Below, one piece after another: positions 15,393 through 23,468 of a stretch of DNA of 64,000 nt. The DNA lies in the NCBI GenBank assembly GCA_903904815.1, contig CAIVDU010000056.1, positions 62,001-126,000 of the forward strand, read 5' to 3'. Below the pieces are notes generated by a model. The model was not told the origin of the DNA, did not search any database, and saw only the letters and a program-made list of their open reading frames with translations. The stretch comes from an uncultured Armatimonadota bacterium. Its GTDB lineage: Bacteria; Armatimonadota; Fimbriimonadia; Fimbriimonadales; Fimbriimonadaceae. Every line of letters begins with the position of its first letter. Within the stretch, counting starts at the first letter, position 1. A program made the position numbers and the translations under genes.

Positions 15393-17930
15393 ATGCTTCT
15401 TTCGTTGCTTGCCGGCGTTTTAGTCTCCGCAAAGCCGTTTGATTTCTATTCGGAAGGCCCTTACGACACATCGATTCCGAAACCAGAGTCGATTCTGCGT
15501 TACGGTCCAGGCGAGCGGACGACCAATTTTCGGGACCAAGAGGCAGTCCTTCTGGCTATCGCCAACAAGGCGAAGGATCGGGTTCATGTGGTGGAGTACG
15601 GTCGCACGGCAGAGGGGCGTCCACTTCGGCTGTTCGTGATGGGGACTCCGAAAAACATCTCCCGTCTTGACGCGATACAGAAAGAGCATCAGGCGCTGGC
15701 CGAAGGAAAGGGCGATCCTAGCCGCACGGTGCCGATCGTATGGATCAACGAGTGCATCCATGGCGACGAAACGGCTTCCTTTGAGTCCGCTATGTGGACG
15801 ACCTACACCCTGGTCGCCAGCCGCTCTCCCCGAATCACACATGCGCTAGACAACGCGGTAGTCGTATTGAATCCGGTCTACAACCCAGACGGGCATGAGC
15901 GGTACGCGGTGTACTACAACTCGGTAGCGGTGGGTTCGCCGGACCCCCAGGCATTTGAAGCGATCGAGCCGAGAGCGATCTTCGGGCGCCTGAACCACTA
16001 CCGGTTCGATATGAATCGTGACCGAGTCGCCTTTAGCCAGGATGAAACAAGGCAGGAATTCGCGGAGATGCTCCGCTGGAATCCGCAGGTCTATATCGAT
16101 CAGCACGGGCAGGTCTCGTCCTACTTCTTCCCGCCGGAACCCATGTCGGTGAACCCGAACGTGGATCGTGATCGGAATGCGAAGTGGACGGAAATCTTCG
16201 GGCGAGCCACCGGCAAGGCATTCGAACAAAACGGGTTCTCCTACTTTGTGAAGGACACGTTTGACCTTTACTATCCCGGCTATATCGACTCGTCGAACAC
16301 GCTCACCGGCGCAATCGGCATGACTCACGAGACAGACGGTGGTCGAGTGCTGGCCCATCGTCGGGAGGATGGTTCGATCCTGACTCTTCGCCAGGGTGTG
16401 GCGAAGCACTTCACGTCGGCGCTGGCCGTCGTGGAGACGTCTGCCGACCACGCTCAGGAGCTTGTCTCCAGCTACTCTGAGTTCAAGAAGCGAGTGATCT
16501 CGGGGAAGGCAGCCGGCAAGTTCCAACGGGTCGTGGTCACCGCGCCGGACCCACGACCGCTCGCTCGTCTCCACGATCAGCTGGGCTACGCGGGTATTCG
16601 CTCGGTTTTTGCGGCTAGTGGTTTCACCCAAGCGGATGCGAACGACTATTGGACCGGAAAGCGAGGCAAGCAAGAGTTTCCTGCAGGATCGTTGGTGATT
16701 GACATCGCCCAACCCCAGGGAGCCTTGGCGAAGGCGCTGCTTGAACCAGGACAAAGCTTCGAACCGGAATTCGTAAAGGCGCAAACTGAGAAAAAGAAAT
16801 CGGCGCCCGAGGGGGAAACTTATCCGGGACCAGATGGCGCCGAGTTCTACGATCTGACCGGGTGGTCGCTCCCTTACGCCCATGGGCTCAGCGCTTACTG
16901 GTGTGAAACCACGCCATCGGTGCTGACGACAACCGCTTTTCCCAAGACGTTGTCGTCCGAGAAGTCAACCGTGGGTTACGCACTTGAGTATCGGGATCAG
17001 GATGACCTGTTGGCGGTTGCCGATGCGCTCACGGCAGGTGTGCGCGGGATGTTCAGCAACAAAGAGATGAGCCTCGGTGGCAAAAAGTTTGCCCCTGGGA
17101 CGTTCTTGTTTCTCGCCGACCGAAATGAGGAGGGCTACGAAGAACAACTTCGCAGGGCGCTTGAGCCTAGGGGTTCGACGTTGGTTCCGCTCACCACCGC
17201 CTATCCGGATGAAGGCACTCGAACCAGTCCGGGAAGCGAGACCATTTCCTCTTTGAAGCCCCCGAAGATCGGAGTGGCATTCGGTAATGGTGAGAACTTG
17301 GCCTCGGTTGGAGGAATCTGGTACCTGATGGACCGGGTGTTCCGACTTCCCTTTACTCCTCTGGCCAGCAATGCGTTCAACGGTGATCTCTCGTCGTACA
17401 CGACTCTGGTGGTTCCCGGTGGAGCCGGAGTCACCGCTTCGACCAAGCTGCGTGAGTGGGTGCAAAACGGGGGAAGTCTCGTGGTTCTCGAAGGGGCAAA
17501 CTGGGCGCTCGGCAGTTCCGGATTCGTGAGTCTCGACGCGGTAAAGGGCGAATTCCAAGATCTTCCGGGATCGCTCTTCAAGGCGGAATTGGATCCACGA
17601 AGCTTCTTGAGTTATGGGTACCCGGCGCCTTCCGGTGGCGGAAAGATTCCCATCGCTGTTCCAGTAGGTGGAAGCAATTTCTACCAAATACGCAAGGAAG
17701 GTGGGAGCGTCCTTACCCTCGCGGCAGATGATAAAGTGACGAAACTGCTGAGCGGCTGGGAGTGGCCGGACGAAACGGAGAAGGCGCTGGCTGGCACCGT
17801 CATGGTCCAGGACACGTCCATCGGCCGGGGCCATGTCGTAATCTTTTTCTCGGATCCGACCGACCGGGCGATGTGGCCAGGGTTGTACAAGATGCTGCTG
17901 AACGCGATGATCCTCGGTTCGGCGAGCTGA
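15393..17930 (+). CDS. M14-family zinc carboxypeptidase, exported
   Basis: An 845-residue protein. The N-terminus is hydrophobic (LLSLLAGVLV). The zinc-binding HxxE is in CIHGDETAS (His123, Glu126), the third ligand is probably in YIDQHGQ, and NPVYNPDGHERY matches the substrate-binding Asn-Pro-Asp-Gly stretch of carboxypeptidase A relatives. The second half, about residues 500-845, resembles a class I glutamine amidotransferase-like Rossmann fold (TTLVVPGGAGV, LVVLEGA), as seen in other long M14 proteins. It probably acts on peptides outside the cytoplasm. TTGACA at 15366 is promoter-like but is not properly spaced from a -10. Confidence 0.87.
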   Translation: MLLSLLAGVLVSAKPFDFYSEGPYDTSIPKPESILRYGPGERTTNFRDQEAVLLAIANKAKDRVHVVEYGRTAEGRPLRLFVMGTPKNISRLDAIQKEHQALAEGKGDPSRTVPIVWINECIHGDETASFESAMWTTYTLVASRSPRITHALDNAVVVLNPVYNPDGHERYAVYYNSVAVGSPDPQAFEAIEPRAIFGRLNHYRFDMNRDRVAFSQDETRQEFAEMLRWNPQVYIDQHGQVSSYFFPPEPMSVNPNVDRDRNAKWTEIFGRATGKAFEQNGFSYFVKDTFDLYYPGYIDSSNTLTGAIGMTHETDGGRVLAHRREDGSILTLRQGVAKHFTSALAVVETSADHAQELVSSYSEFKKRVISGKAAGKFQRVVVTAPDPRPLARLHDQLGYAGIRSVFAASGFTQADANDYWTGKRGKQEFPAGSLVIDIAQPQGALAKALLEPGQSFEPEFVKAQTEKKKSAPEGETYPGPDGAEFYDLTGWSLPYAHGLSAYWCETTPSVLTTTAFPKTLSSEKSTVGYALEYRDQDDLLAVADALTAGVRGMFSNKEMSLGGKKFAPGTFLFLADRNEEGYEEQLRRALEPRGSTLVPLTTAYPDEGTRTSPGSETISSLKPPKIGVAFGNGENLASVGGIWYLMDRVFRLPFTPLASNAFNGDLSSYTTLVVPGGAGVTASTKLREWVQNGGSLVVLEGANWALGSSGFVSLDAVKGEFQDLPGSLFKAELDPRSFLSYGYPAPSGGGKIPIAVPVGGSNFYQIRKEGGSVLTLAADDKVTKLLSGWEWPDETEKALAGTVMVQDTSIGRGHVVIFFSDPTDRAMWPGLYKMLLNAMILGSAS

Positions 17931-17987
17931 GGATTATCGGGATTTGTTTCGCTTGGAGCGCGCAAACGTGGCAGACTAAAACCAGAG

Positions 17988-18866
17988 ATGTCTTTCTTTG
18001 CGCGGCTTTTTGGCAGGCGTGCCTCCAAAGACAATAACGACCGACATAGTTCGCGTCGGGGCGGGGATCCACTCGCGGAGATTCGCCCCCAACTCGACGT
18101 CCTCCGGGCGGCTGGCTTCCACCTTAAGGGCGCGCCAACTTCCTCGTTCGCGCGCCTCGGTGGGCTGCCATTAGTGCCGGAAGGGTTCGTTTGGCCGCGC
18201 TACAAGGAGAGTCCTCTGGCGTTCATTTGCCAAATTGATCTTTCTGAGGTCCCGGTGATCGCGGGGGAGCCCGGACTACCGACTCGGGGCTATCTGTCGG
18301 TTTTCTACGACCAGGAGCAGTCGACTTGGGGATTCGATCCGGCCGATCGTGGGAGTTGGCGGGTGTTCTATTGGGACGTGCCGCGAGATGCTCTATTCCC
18401 AGCGGCCGCTCCCATCGGCCTGTACGAGCAGGCACTTTTTCCGGCAAAGCCATTGAGCATCGTTCCCATTCGAACGTACCCTGGGGACTCAACCCCACTC
18501 ATTGAGACTCTCCTGTCCGAAGCTCAATTTGACGCCTACTTCGATCTTCGCGACTCGGTTTACGTGGGTGAACCCTCACATCATCTTCTGGGTTATCCCG
18601 ACGCAATTCAAGGAGATCACATGGAAGTCGAATGTCAGCTTGCCTCACAAGGAATCTACGTTGGGGACGGCCGTGGGTACCGTGACGAGCGCCTGGCCGA
18701 TATACGGGAAGGCGCTAGCGACTGGAGGTTGCTTCTTCAGATCGATAGCGACGACGACGCTGATTTCATGTGGGGAGACGTTGGGAGACTCTACTTCTGG
18801 ATTCGCCGCTCCGATCTCGCGCGTGCTCACTTTGACGACGTGTGGATGGTTCTGCAGTGCAGCTAA
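17988..18866 (+). CDS. DUF1963 (YwqG-like) protein
   Basis: A 292-residue protein with the DUF1963 hallmarks: SSFARLGGLPLVPEGFVWP near residue 45, PLAFICQIDLSEVP, GYLSVFYD, and a later GYPDAIQGDHM and LLLQIDSDDDADFMWGDVGRLYFWI. The function of this family is unsettled; it is common in mixed bacterial phyla and some members are linked with polymorphic toxin immunity. The gene's stop overlaps the convergent GH130 gene by 4 bases (CTAA). Confidence 0.85.
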   Translation: MSFFARLFGRRASKDNNDRHSSRRGGDPLAEIRPQLDVLRAAGFHLKGAPTSSFARLGGLPLVPEGFVWPRYKESPLAFICQIDLSEVPVIAGEPGLPTRGYLSVFYDQEQSTWGFDPADRGSWRVFYWDVPRDALFPAAAPIGLYEQALFPAKPLSIVPIRTYPGDSTPLIETLLSEAQFDAYFDLRDSVYVGEPSHHLLGYPDAIQGDHMEVECQLASQGIYVGDGRGYRDERLADIREGASDWRLLLQIDSDDDADFMWGDVGRLYFWIRRSDLARAHFDDVWMVLQCS

Positions 18867-20008
18867 GCGACATCGACCAGGTTGGGTGGGTCAGCCGCCA
18901 CGAAACGAGGCGCAGAGGCAACCGCAATCTTAGAGTCGGCTGTTCCGTAATAGAGTAGCCATCGGTCGCCAAACGGTACGAGCCCCTCGGCGAAACACAC
19001 GTTTCCGACTTGTCCGATAAGCTCGTAGTCTTGGTCGGGAAGGAGAAAGGGCTCGGTCGGTCGGCTTAGCACCGAGGTTGGCTCGCAAGGATCCAGCAAT
19101 AGCTGACCGACTGCGTAAGTGGAAAAGGGAAGCGTGGGATCGCCCCTCTCGGTGGCATTTTTGCCGTGATACAGGAGCACGATTCCGTGCTCCGTCAAGA
19201 CAGCGGGAGGGCCGGGTTCGACGAGTGCGCTGTCGAAACGTCCCGGTCGCGGGCGAATGACGGCCGCGAAGGCCTCCTTTTCGGAAACGGTGATGCCAAT
19301 CTCGGACGGGTGCCAGGATGGTCCCAGATCAGGCGCGGATGGCATGCCCGGTGAAATCAGATGGCGCGCCAAGGCAGGGTGGATCACCGGTTCCCATCGG
19401 ATGAGGTCGTCGGAGGTCGCGGCGAAAATATACGACTCCCCCCAGTACATCCAAAATTTGCCGGCTAATCGGGTGGCGATCATCCGCTCGCCCTCCACGC
19501 GGCACACGATCGAGCCGGACTTGCTCCACAGACCCGGCATGTGGGGGAATGCCAGTCCATGTTTGGTCCAAGCCCGGAGGTCGTGGGAGGTCGCAACGCA
19601 TAATCGGGCCTTGTCGCCGTCGTACGCGGTGTAAGTCATCACATAGGTTCCATCCGGCGACGAACACACTCGAGGGTCTTCACAACCGCCCTCCCACTCG
19701 TAATGGGCGTGAGCATCGGGTGATGGATATAGGACGGGAGAGGCTTCGCGCACAAAGGTCACGCCGTCGGAGCTGAGGGCCAACCCGATTCGGGAGGTGC
19801 CAAGATGCTTGCCCACCGTGTCTTCCGCTCGATACAGAAGATGAACGATTCCATCGCGCATGACGGCCGCTGGATTAAACACATCCTTCTCTTCCCAAGC
19901 GACGTCTCCGGCAAATCCGCACTCCCACCGAGAGATCGCGTTCGGCCCAAGCACGGGATTCGAGGCGTCGAGCTTTGTAAACGGGCCAAGCGCCCAACGG
20001 TCGGTCAC
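18863..20008 (-). CDS. GH130-family glycoside phosphorylase/hydrolase
   Basis: A 381-residue five-bladed propeller enzyme of GH130. Characteristic blocks are KDVFNPAAVMRDGIVHLLYRA near residue 40, YEWEGGCEDPRVC near 105, WSKSGSIV and TEHGIVLLYHGKN. GH130 enzymes are mostly mannoside phosphorylases, though some subfamilies hydrolyse. The start is GTG 20006-20008. It is divergent from the prepilin-like gene and shares its regulatory region, so it probably belongs to the same locus as the second GH130 gene (22350-23468). Substrate and subfamily are not resolvable by eye. Confidence 0.87.
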   Translation of the reverse strand: MTDRWALGPFTKLDASNPVLGPNAISRWECGFAGDVAWEEKDVFNPAAVMRDGIVHLLYRAEDTVGKHLGTSRIGLALSSDGVTFVREASPVLYPSPDAHAHYEWEGGCEDPRVCSSPDGTYVMTYTAYDGDKARLCVATSHDLRAWTKHGLAFPHMPGLWSKSGSIVCRVEGERMIATRLAGKFWMYWGESYIFAATSDDLIRWEPVIHPALARHLISPGMPSAPDLGPSWHPSEIGITVSEKEAFAAVIRPRPGRFDSALVEPGPPAVLTEHGIVLLYHGKNATERGDPTLPFSTYAVGQLLLDPCEPTSVLSRPTEPFLLPDQDYELIGQVGNVCFAEGLVPFGDRWLLYYGTADSKIAVASAPRFVAADPPNLVDVA

Positions 20009-20034
20009 TGAAACATTATGCTCCGAATAAAAGT

Positions 20035-20084
20035 TGCCTAGTCTATTGAATCAATAAACAGTCTTTTTGACTTTTGAGTAGGCA
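20035..20084. promoter_or_regulatory. Operator-like palindromes in a divergent promoter region
   Basis: A central palindrome TATTGA-A-TCAATA (20044-20056) is enclosed by a 6-bp outer repeat, TGCCTA (20035-20040) and TAGGCA (20079-20084). The region separates the GH130 gene from the prepilin-like gene and is AT-rich. It is a reasonable target for the GntR/LacI hybrid regulator encoded at 21233. Confidence 0.45.
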
Positions 20085-20158
20085 TTTGACCGAAATTGCG
20101 CGTACAATGGACGCCGACCCGCTGAAGAGCGTGTTGATTTGCAACGGAGCGAACTACT

Positions 20159-21046
20159 TTGAAACGTGCCTTCACCCTCATCGAACTTCTTGTCGTCATT
20201 GCCATCATCGCGATCCTCGCGGCAATCCTATTCCCAGTCTTTGCTCAGGCAAAGAAAGCCGCGAAGAGTGTCGCATCCCTCTCCAATGCCAAGCAGATTG
20301 GTCTGGCCGAGAAGATCTACATCAACGACTTCGACGACTGCTACCCGACGCTTTACACGACCAACCCCCTCGCAGCGGGCTACCCCGGCGGCACCACCGA
20401 CCCTGGCAGTCAGGACGGCGGCTGCGCTCCCAACCTTGGCTGGTTTACGGCGAATGGCGGATGGGCCTTCACGACCGGGCCTTACACCAAGAACGGAGAC
20501 ATTTACCGCTCGATCGGCGCCGAATCACCCTTCTGGCTTGCGACCGACTCCAACAACGTCGGCCAGCCACAGGGTTGGTGCGGCACTCCGATCCAGTCGT
20601 TTGTCGATGCCCTGAAGACGGCTGCCCCCAAGGGCGTTTCTTTCATGTACCGAAAGGCGTTTGGCGGAGCCGGCTGGTTCAACGGTGGCCCGATCAACGA
20701 TTCGATGGCTTCGCGACCAGCGGCAAACATCGTTCACTACGAATATGCTGCTTGGAGCACCGATCCGAACTACCACATCTGGGGTTCCTATCCCGTTGGT
20801 CAGTTGAATAATTTGGCCCTCAACGTGATCTTCATGGATGGCCACGCCAAGAAGCTTCGTGGCACTCAGTTCAGAGCCCTGCGCTACGACCTGAACGGCG
20901 GATATACCGGTGGGAGTGGAAATGGCGCGCGAAACTCCAATCCCAAGAACGGAATGGACCTCGATTGGTTCCTGCGACAGGAAGACTCCTCGGGCAAGGC
21001 GAGCAACTCCTCTACGCCTGGAGACGACACCAGCGACGTCGATTAA
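20159..21046 (+). CDS. Prepilin-like protein with pre-H-X9-DG C-terminal domain
   Basis: A 295-residue type IV pilin-like/pseudopilin protein. The class III-type N-terminus [17 protein letters not shown] begins a long hydrophobic helix; cleavage would fall just before Phe, with Ala rather than Gly at the -1 position and Glu5 conserved. The body has a Pro/Gly/Trp-rich region and ends with [12 protein letters not shown], the DG part of the processing-associated H-X9-DG domain seen in Planctomycetes and Armatimonadota, with Asn at the first position. The start is TTG 20159 with GGAG 9 bases upstream. It stands at the head of a tight series with sugar-uptake genes. No assembly ATPase or peptidase is nearby. 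Confidence 0.85.
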   Translation: MKRAFTLIELLVVIAIIAILAAILFPVFAQAKKAAKSVASLSNAKQIGLAEKIYINDFDDCYPTLYTTNPLAAGYPGGTTDPGSQDGGCAPNLGWFTANGGWAFTTGPYTKNGDIYRSIGAESPFWLATDSNNVGQPQGWCGTPIQSFVDALKTAAPKGVSFMYRKAFGGAGWFNGGPINDSMASRPAANIVHYEYAAWSTDPNYHIWGSYPVGQLNNLALNVIFMDGHAKKLRGTQFRALRYDLNGGYTGGSGNGARNSNPKNGMDLDWFLRQEDSSGKASNSSTPGDDTSDVD

Positions 21047-21049
21047 TCC

Positions 21050-21220
21050 ATGAAACAGTCCCTCCCTATGCCAGCAATCATTGGCGTGGTGGCGGCGGTT
21101 CTCGCGGTCGGGGCGATCTTCCTGGTGAAGATCGCCACCGCCGAACCCCACACTCCTCGTCCTGACCCTGCAATGTTCTCCGGCTCGGGCGCGGCTAAGT
21201 CGCTCCCTGTGACACACTAA
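21050..21220 (+). CDS. 56-residue single-pass membrane protein
   Basis: A small frame of 56 codons starting 3 bases after the prepilin-like stop codon. The N-terminus MKQSLPMPAIIGVVAAVLAV continues into a hydrophobic run to about residue 27, then a Pro-rich tail with TPRPDP. One membrane helix with the tail probably outside. The gene lies 13 bases before the regulator gene. The placement between a pilin-like gene and a sugar regulator suggests a partner of the pilin, but nothing in the sequence names it. Confidence 0.65.
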   Translation: MKQSLPMPAIIGVVAAVLAVGAIFLVKIATAEPHTPRPDPAMFSGSGAAKSLPVTH

Positions 21221-21232
21221 CAACAGCCCCCA

Positions 21233-22318
21233 ATGCTGAACTCCAACGACCGGCGAAACAGTCCGTTCCACCGTATCCTTGCAGATATCACGGGGCAGAT
21301 CGAGCGCGCGGATTTGCGCCCTGGGGACGCTCTGCCGACCCGAGTCGATCTCGCGAAACAGTACGATGTCGCCCGGGCTACCGTCGACAAGGCGTTGGCT
21401 GAGTTATCTCGGTCTGGCCTGATCGACAGCGGAAAGGGGCGTCGGACGGTAGTGTTGGGGAAGAACCCGACTGCCGACAGCGTGACCACGATCGGCGTCT
21501 TGTGGAACTGGCCAGAGGATCAGGAACGGCAGGGCGGAGACTATCTCGACCTCCTGTTCCGAGGAATCCGTGAAGCCTGCGCGGAGTACCTGCTCGAAGT
21601 CCACTTCCGCTCCGCTCCGCTCCACACCTGGACTGAGCTGGTGAACGTGAAAGGGGCCCAGGGGCTACTGATTGTCCGACCCGACTACGCGGACGCGACC
21701 ATCATCGAGAGCATTCATGCGGCTGGTGTTCCCGTCGTCCTCGTTCCCGGGGTTTTGGATGAGAGTCCGGCCGCGTCCATCTCCTCCGACAATGCGGCCG
21801 GGACGGAGTCGGCCGTGCAGCACCTCCATGAACTGGGCCATCAAGACATTGGGTTTGTAGGGCTGACCGCTACGGTTCCTGATCACTTTGAGCGCCTCAT
21901 GGCGTTTCTCGAAATGACTGGCGCGCGTAAGATGGTTGTTCGCCCTGAGTGGATTTGCCTTTCGCACGAGCGAAATCCGGCGAAGTTTCGAGATCGTTTA
22001 GCCGAATGGCTAACGCCCGATCACTTTCCGACCGCCGTGGTCTCCAGCGATTTCATGATGACGCTGGCCGTACTGGGTCGCTTACGTGATCTCGGACTGT
22101 CGGTGCCGAACGACGTTTCGGTCGTGACCTTCGATGACCCCATTACGGCTGCCCAAATGCACCCGTCCCTCACCGCCGTAGCCCAGTCGGTCCCCCGACT
22201 GGGCTACCGCGCGATTCAGCGTTTGAGAGAAGTCATTTCAGGTGAGGACGTTCCCCACGTCGATCGCCTGGCCACGACGCTGGTGGTGCGCGAATCCACT
22301 GCGCCGGCTCGCCGCTAA
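21233..22318 (+). CDS. GntR-LacI hybrid transcriptional regulator
   Basis: A 361-residue regulator. Residues 10-75 form a GntR winged helix (IERADLRPGDALPTRVDLAK, YDVARATVDKAL, LIDSGKGRRTVV). From about 80 the protein continues as a LacI/GalR-type sugar-binding domain, with QHLHELGHQDIGFVG and NDVSVVTFDDP. This arrangement matches AraR-like sugar-responsive repressors. It sits inside the carbohydrate operon, so the ligand is likely a product or substrate of the locus. A palindrome in the divergent promoter at 20044-20056 is the likely target, by inference. Confidence 0.88.
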   Translation: MLNSNDRRNSPFHRILADITGQIERADLRPGDALPTRVDLAKQYDVARATVDKALAELSRSGLIDSGKGRRTVVLGKNPTADSVTTIGVLWNWPEDQERQGGDYLDLLFRGIREACAEYLLEVHFRSAPLHTWTELVNVKGAQGLLIVRPDYADATIIESIHAAGVPVVLVPGVLDESPAASISSDNAAGTESAVQHLHELGHQDIGFVGLTATVPDHFERLMAFLEMTGARKMVVRPEWICLSHERNPAKFRDRLAEWLTPDHFPTAVVSSDFMMTLAVLGRLRDLGLSVPNDVSVVTFDDPITAAQMHPSLTAVAQSVPRLGYRAIQRLREVISGEDVPHVDRLATTLVVRESTAPARR

Positions 22319-22349
22319 GGCCTCCTGTCCCACGGTTTTCTGGAATATC

Positions 22350-23468
22350 ATGCCCTTCAACCTGCCTTTCGAGCGCCTCCATGGCGGACAACCCCTCCTA
22401 TCACCAACGATCAATTGGTGGGAGTCTGGGGTCACTTTCAACACGGCGGCGGTGCTTCTCACTCCGACTGAGGAGAATCTTCCTGCGTTTCGAGCCCTCC
22501 TTGGGCCGGAGGTGGTCCAGGAAGAAATCGTGGTTCTGCACTATCGGGCACGACCGGCCACGGACCCTGGATACCCTTGGACGCGATCGTTTATCGGCGT
22601 TTCCATTCACAAACCTGACCTCACTCCCATCTTGCGGTTCGAGACCCCGGTCTTGGAGCCAGGAGGCTCGATATGCGATGCCGATCACCAAGGAGTTGAG
22701 GACCCCCGAGTCTCGCAGCTAGACGGGAAATGGTGGATGGTGTACTGCGGAGTGACGCCTTTTGAGCACGTCGATCCGCTTCAGGCGTGGCGAGGATCGG
22801 TGTGTATCGCCTCTTCGGATGACTTGGTGCATTGGAACAAGCTGGGACCTGTCGAAGGCTCTGGCCACGGCTTTGGTGACCGAACGGCAACCGACTCGGT
22901 GAGCAACAAGGACGGTGTCCTTTTCCCCGATCGTATCGATGGCAAAGTAGTAATGCTGCACCGACCGATGATCGGCGATATCGGGACTTGGCAAGTAAAC
23001 ATCGCCACTGCGGAAGAGCCCTGCGGTCCGTTCAAGGATCACGGTCCCGTCCATGGCGCCATTCATCCGGCAGAGTATGAGAAGAGCTGGGTCGGGGCCG
23101 GAGCGGTGCCCATCAAGATCGGCGAAGGGCGGTACATCTCCCTCGAACACACCGGCAACTACTATGGCGACAACCAGCGCAAATACGTCCTTGATGCGTT
23201 CCTGTATGACTTTAACAACTGGGATCCCGCCCATCCGGAAACCCTTGTTGCCGCTCGAATGGATGACGTCATGCGTCCAGAAACCACCTACGAGGTTCGT
23301 GGGCCTTATCTCGATAGCGTAGCCAACGTCGTCTTTGTTTGCGGCGCCTATGTCCACGAAGAGTGGCTTTACGTCGTCTATGGCGGCGGGGACACTTTCA
23401 TTCTCGCTGCCCGAATTCCGTTCTCCACTCTCGTGAACGCCTTGGAGGCCCGTGTTGAGAACCGCTGA
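22350..23468 (+). CDS. GH130-family glycoside phosphorylase/hydrolase
   Basis: A 372-residue five-bladed propeller protein of the GH130 type: FNTAAVLLTP, GVEDPRVSQLDGKWWMVYCG near residue 115, CIASSDDLVHWNKLGP, and KDGVLFPDRIDGKVVMLHRP near 190. It differs clearly from the other GH130 in the window, so it is probably of another subfamily and substrate. ATG 22350 gives a normal length; a longer frame from 22242 overlaps the regulator. Its stop overlaps the following gene by 17 bases, indicating coupling. Confidence 0.87.
   Translation: MPFNLPFERLHGGQPLLSPTINWWESGVTFNTAAVLLTPTEENLPAFRALLGPEVVQEEIVVLHYRARPATDPGYPWTRSFIGVSIHKPDLTPILRFETPVLEPGGSICDADHQGVEDPRVSQLDGKWWMVYCGVTPFEHVDPLQAWRGSVCIASSDDLVHWNKLGPVEGSGHGFGDRTATDSVSNKDGVLFPDRIDGKVVMLHRPMIGDIGTWQVNIATAEEPCGPFKDHGPVHGAIHPAEYEKSWVGAGAVPIKIGEGRYISLEHTGNYYGDNQRKYVLDAFLYDFNNWDPAHPETLVAARMDDVMRPETTYEVRGPYLDSVANVVFVCGAYVHEEWLYVVYGGGDTFILAARIPFSTLVNALEARVENR

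Noticed and set aside
15846-16883. 345-codon minus-strand frame in the M14 gene
   Set aside because: Shadow of a gene with intact catalytic residues.
22719-23357. 212-codon minus-strand frame within the second GH130 gene
   Set aside because: It is the reverse-strand shadow of a strongly supported enzyme gene.
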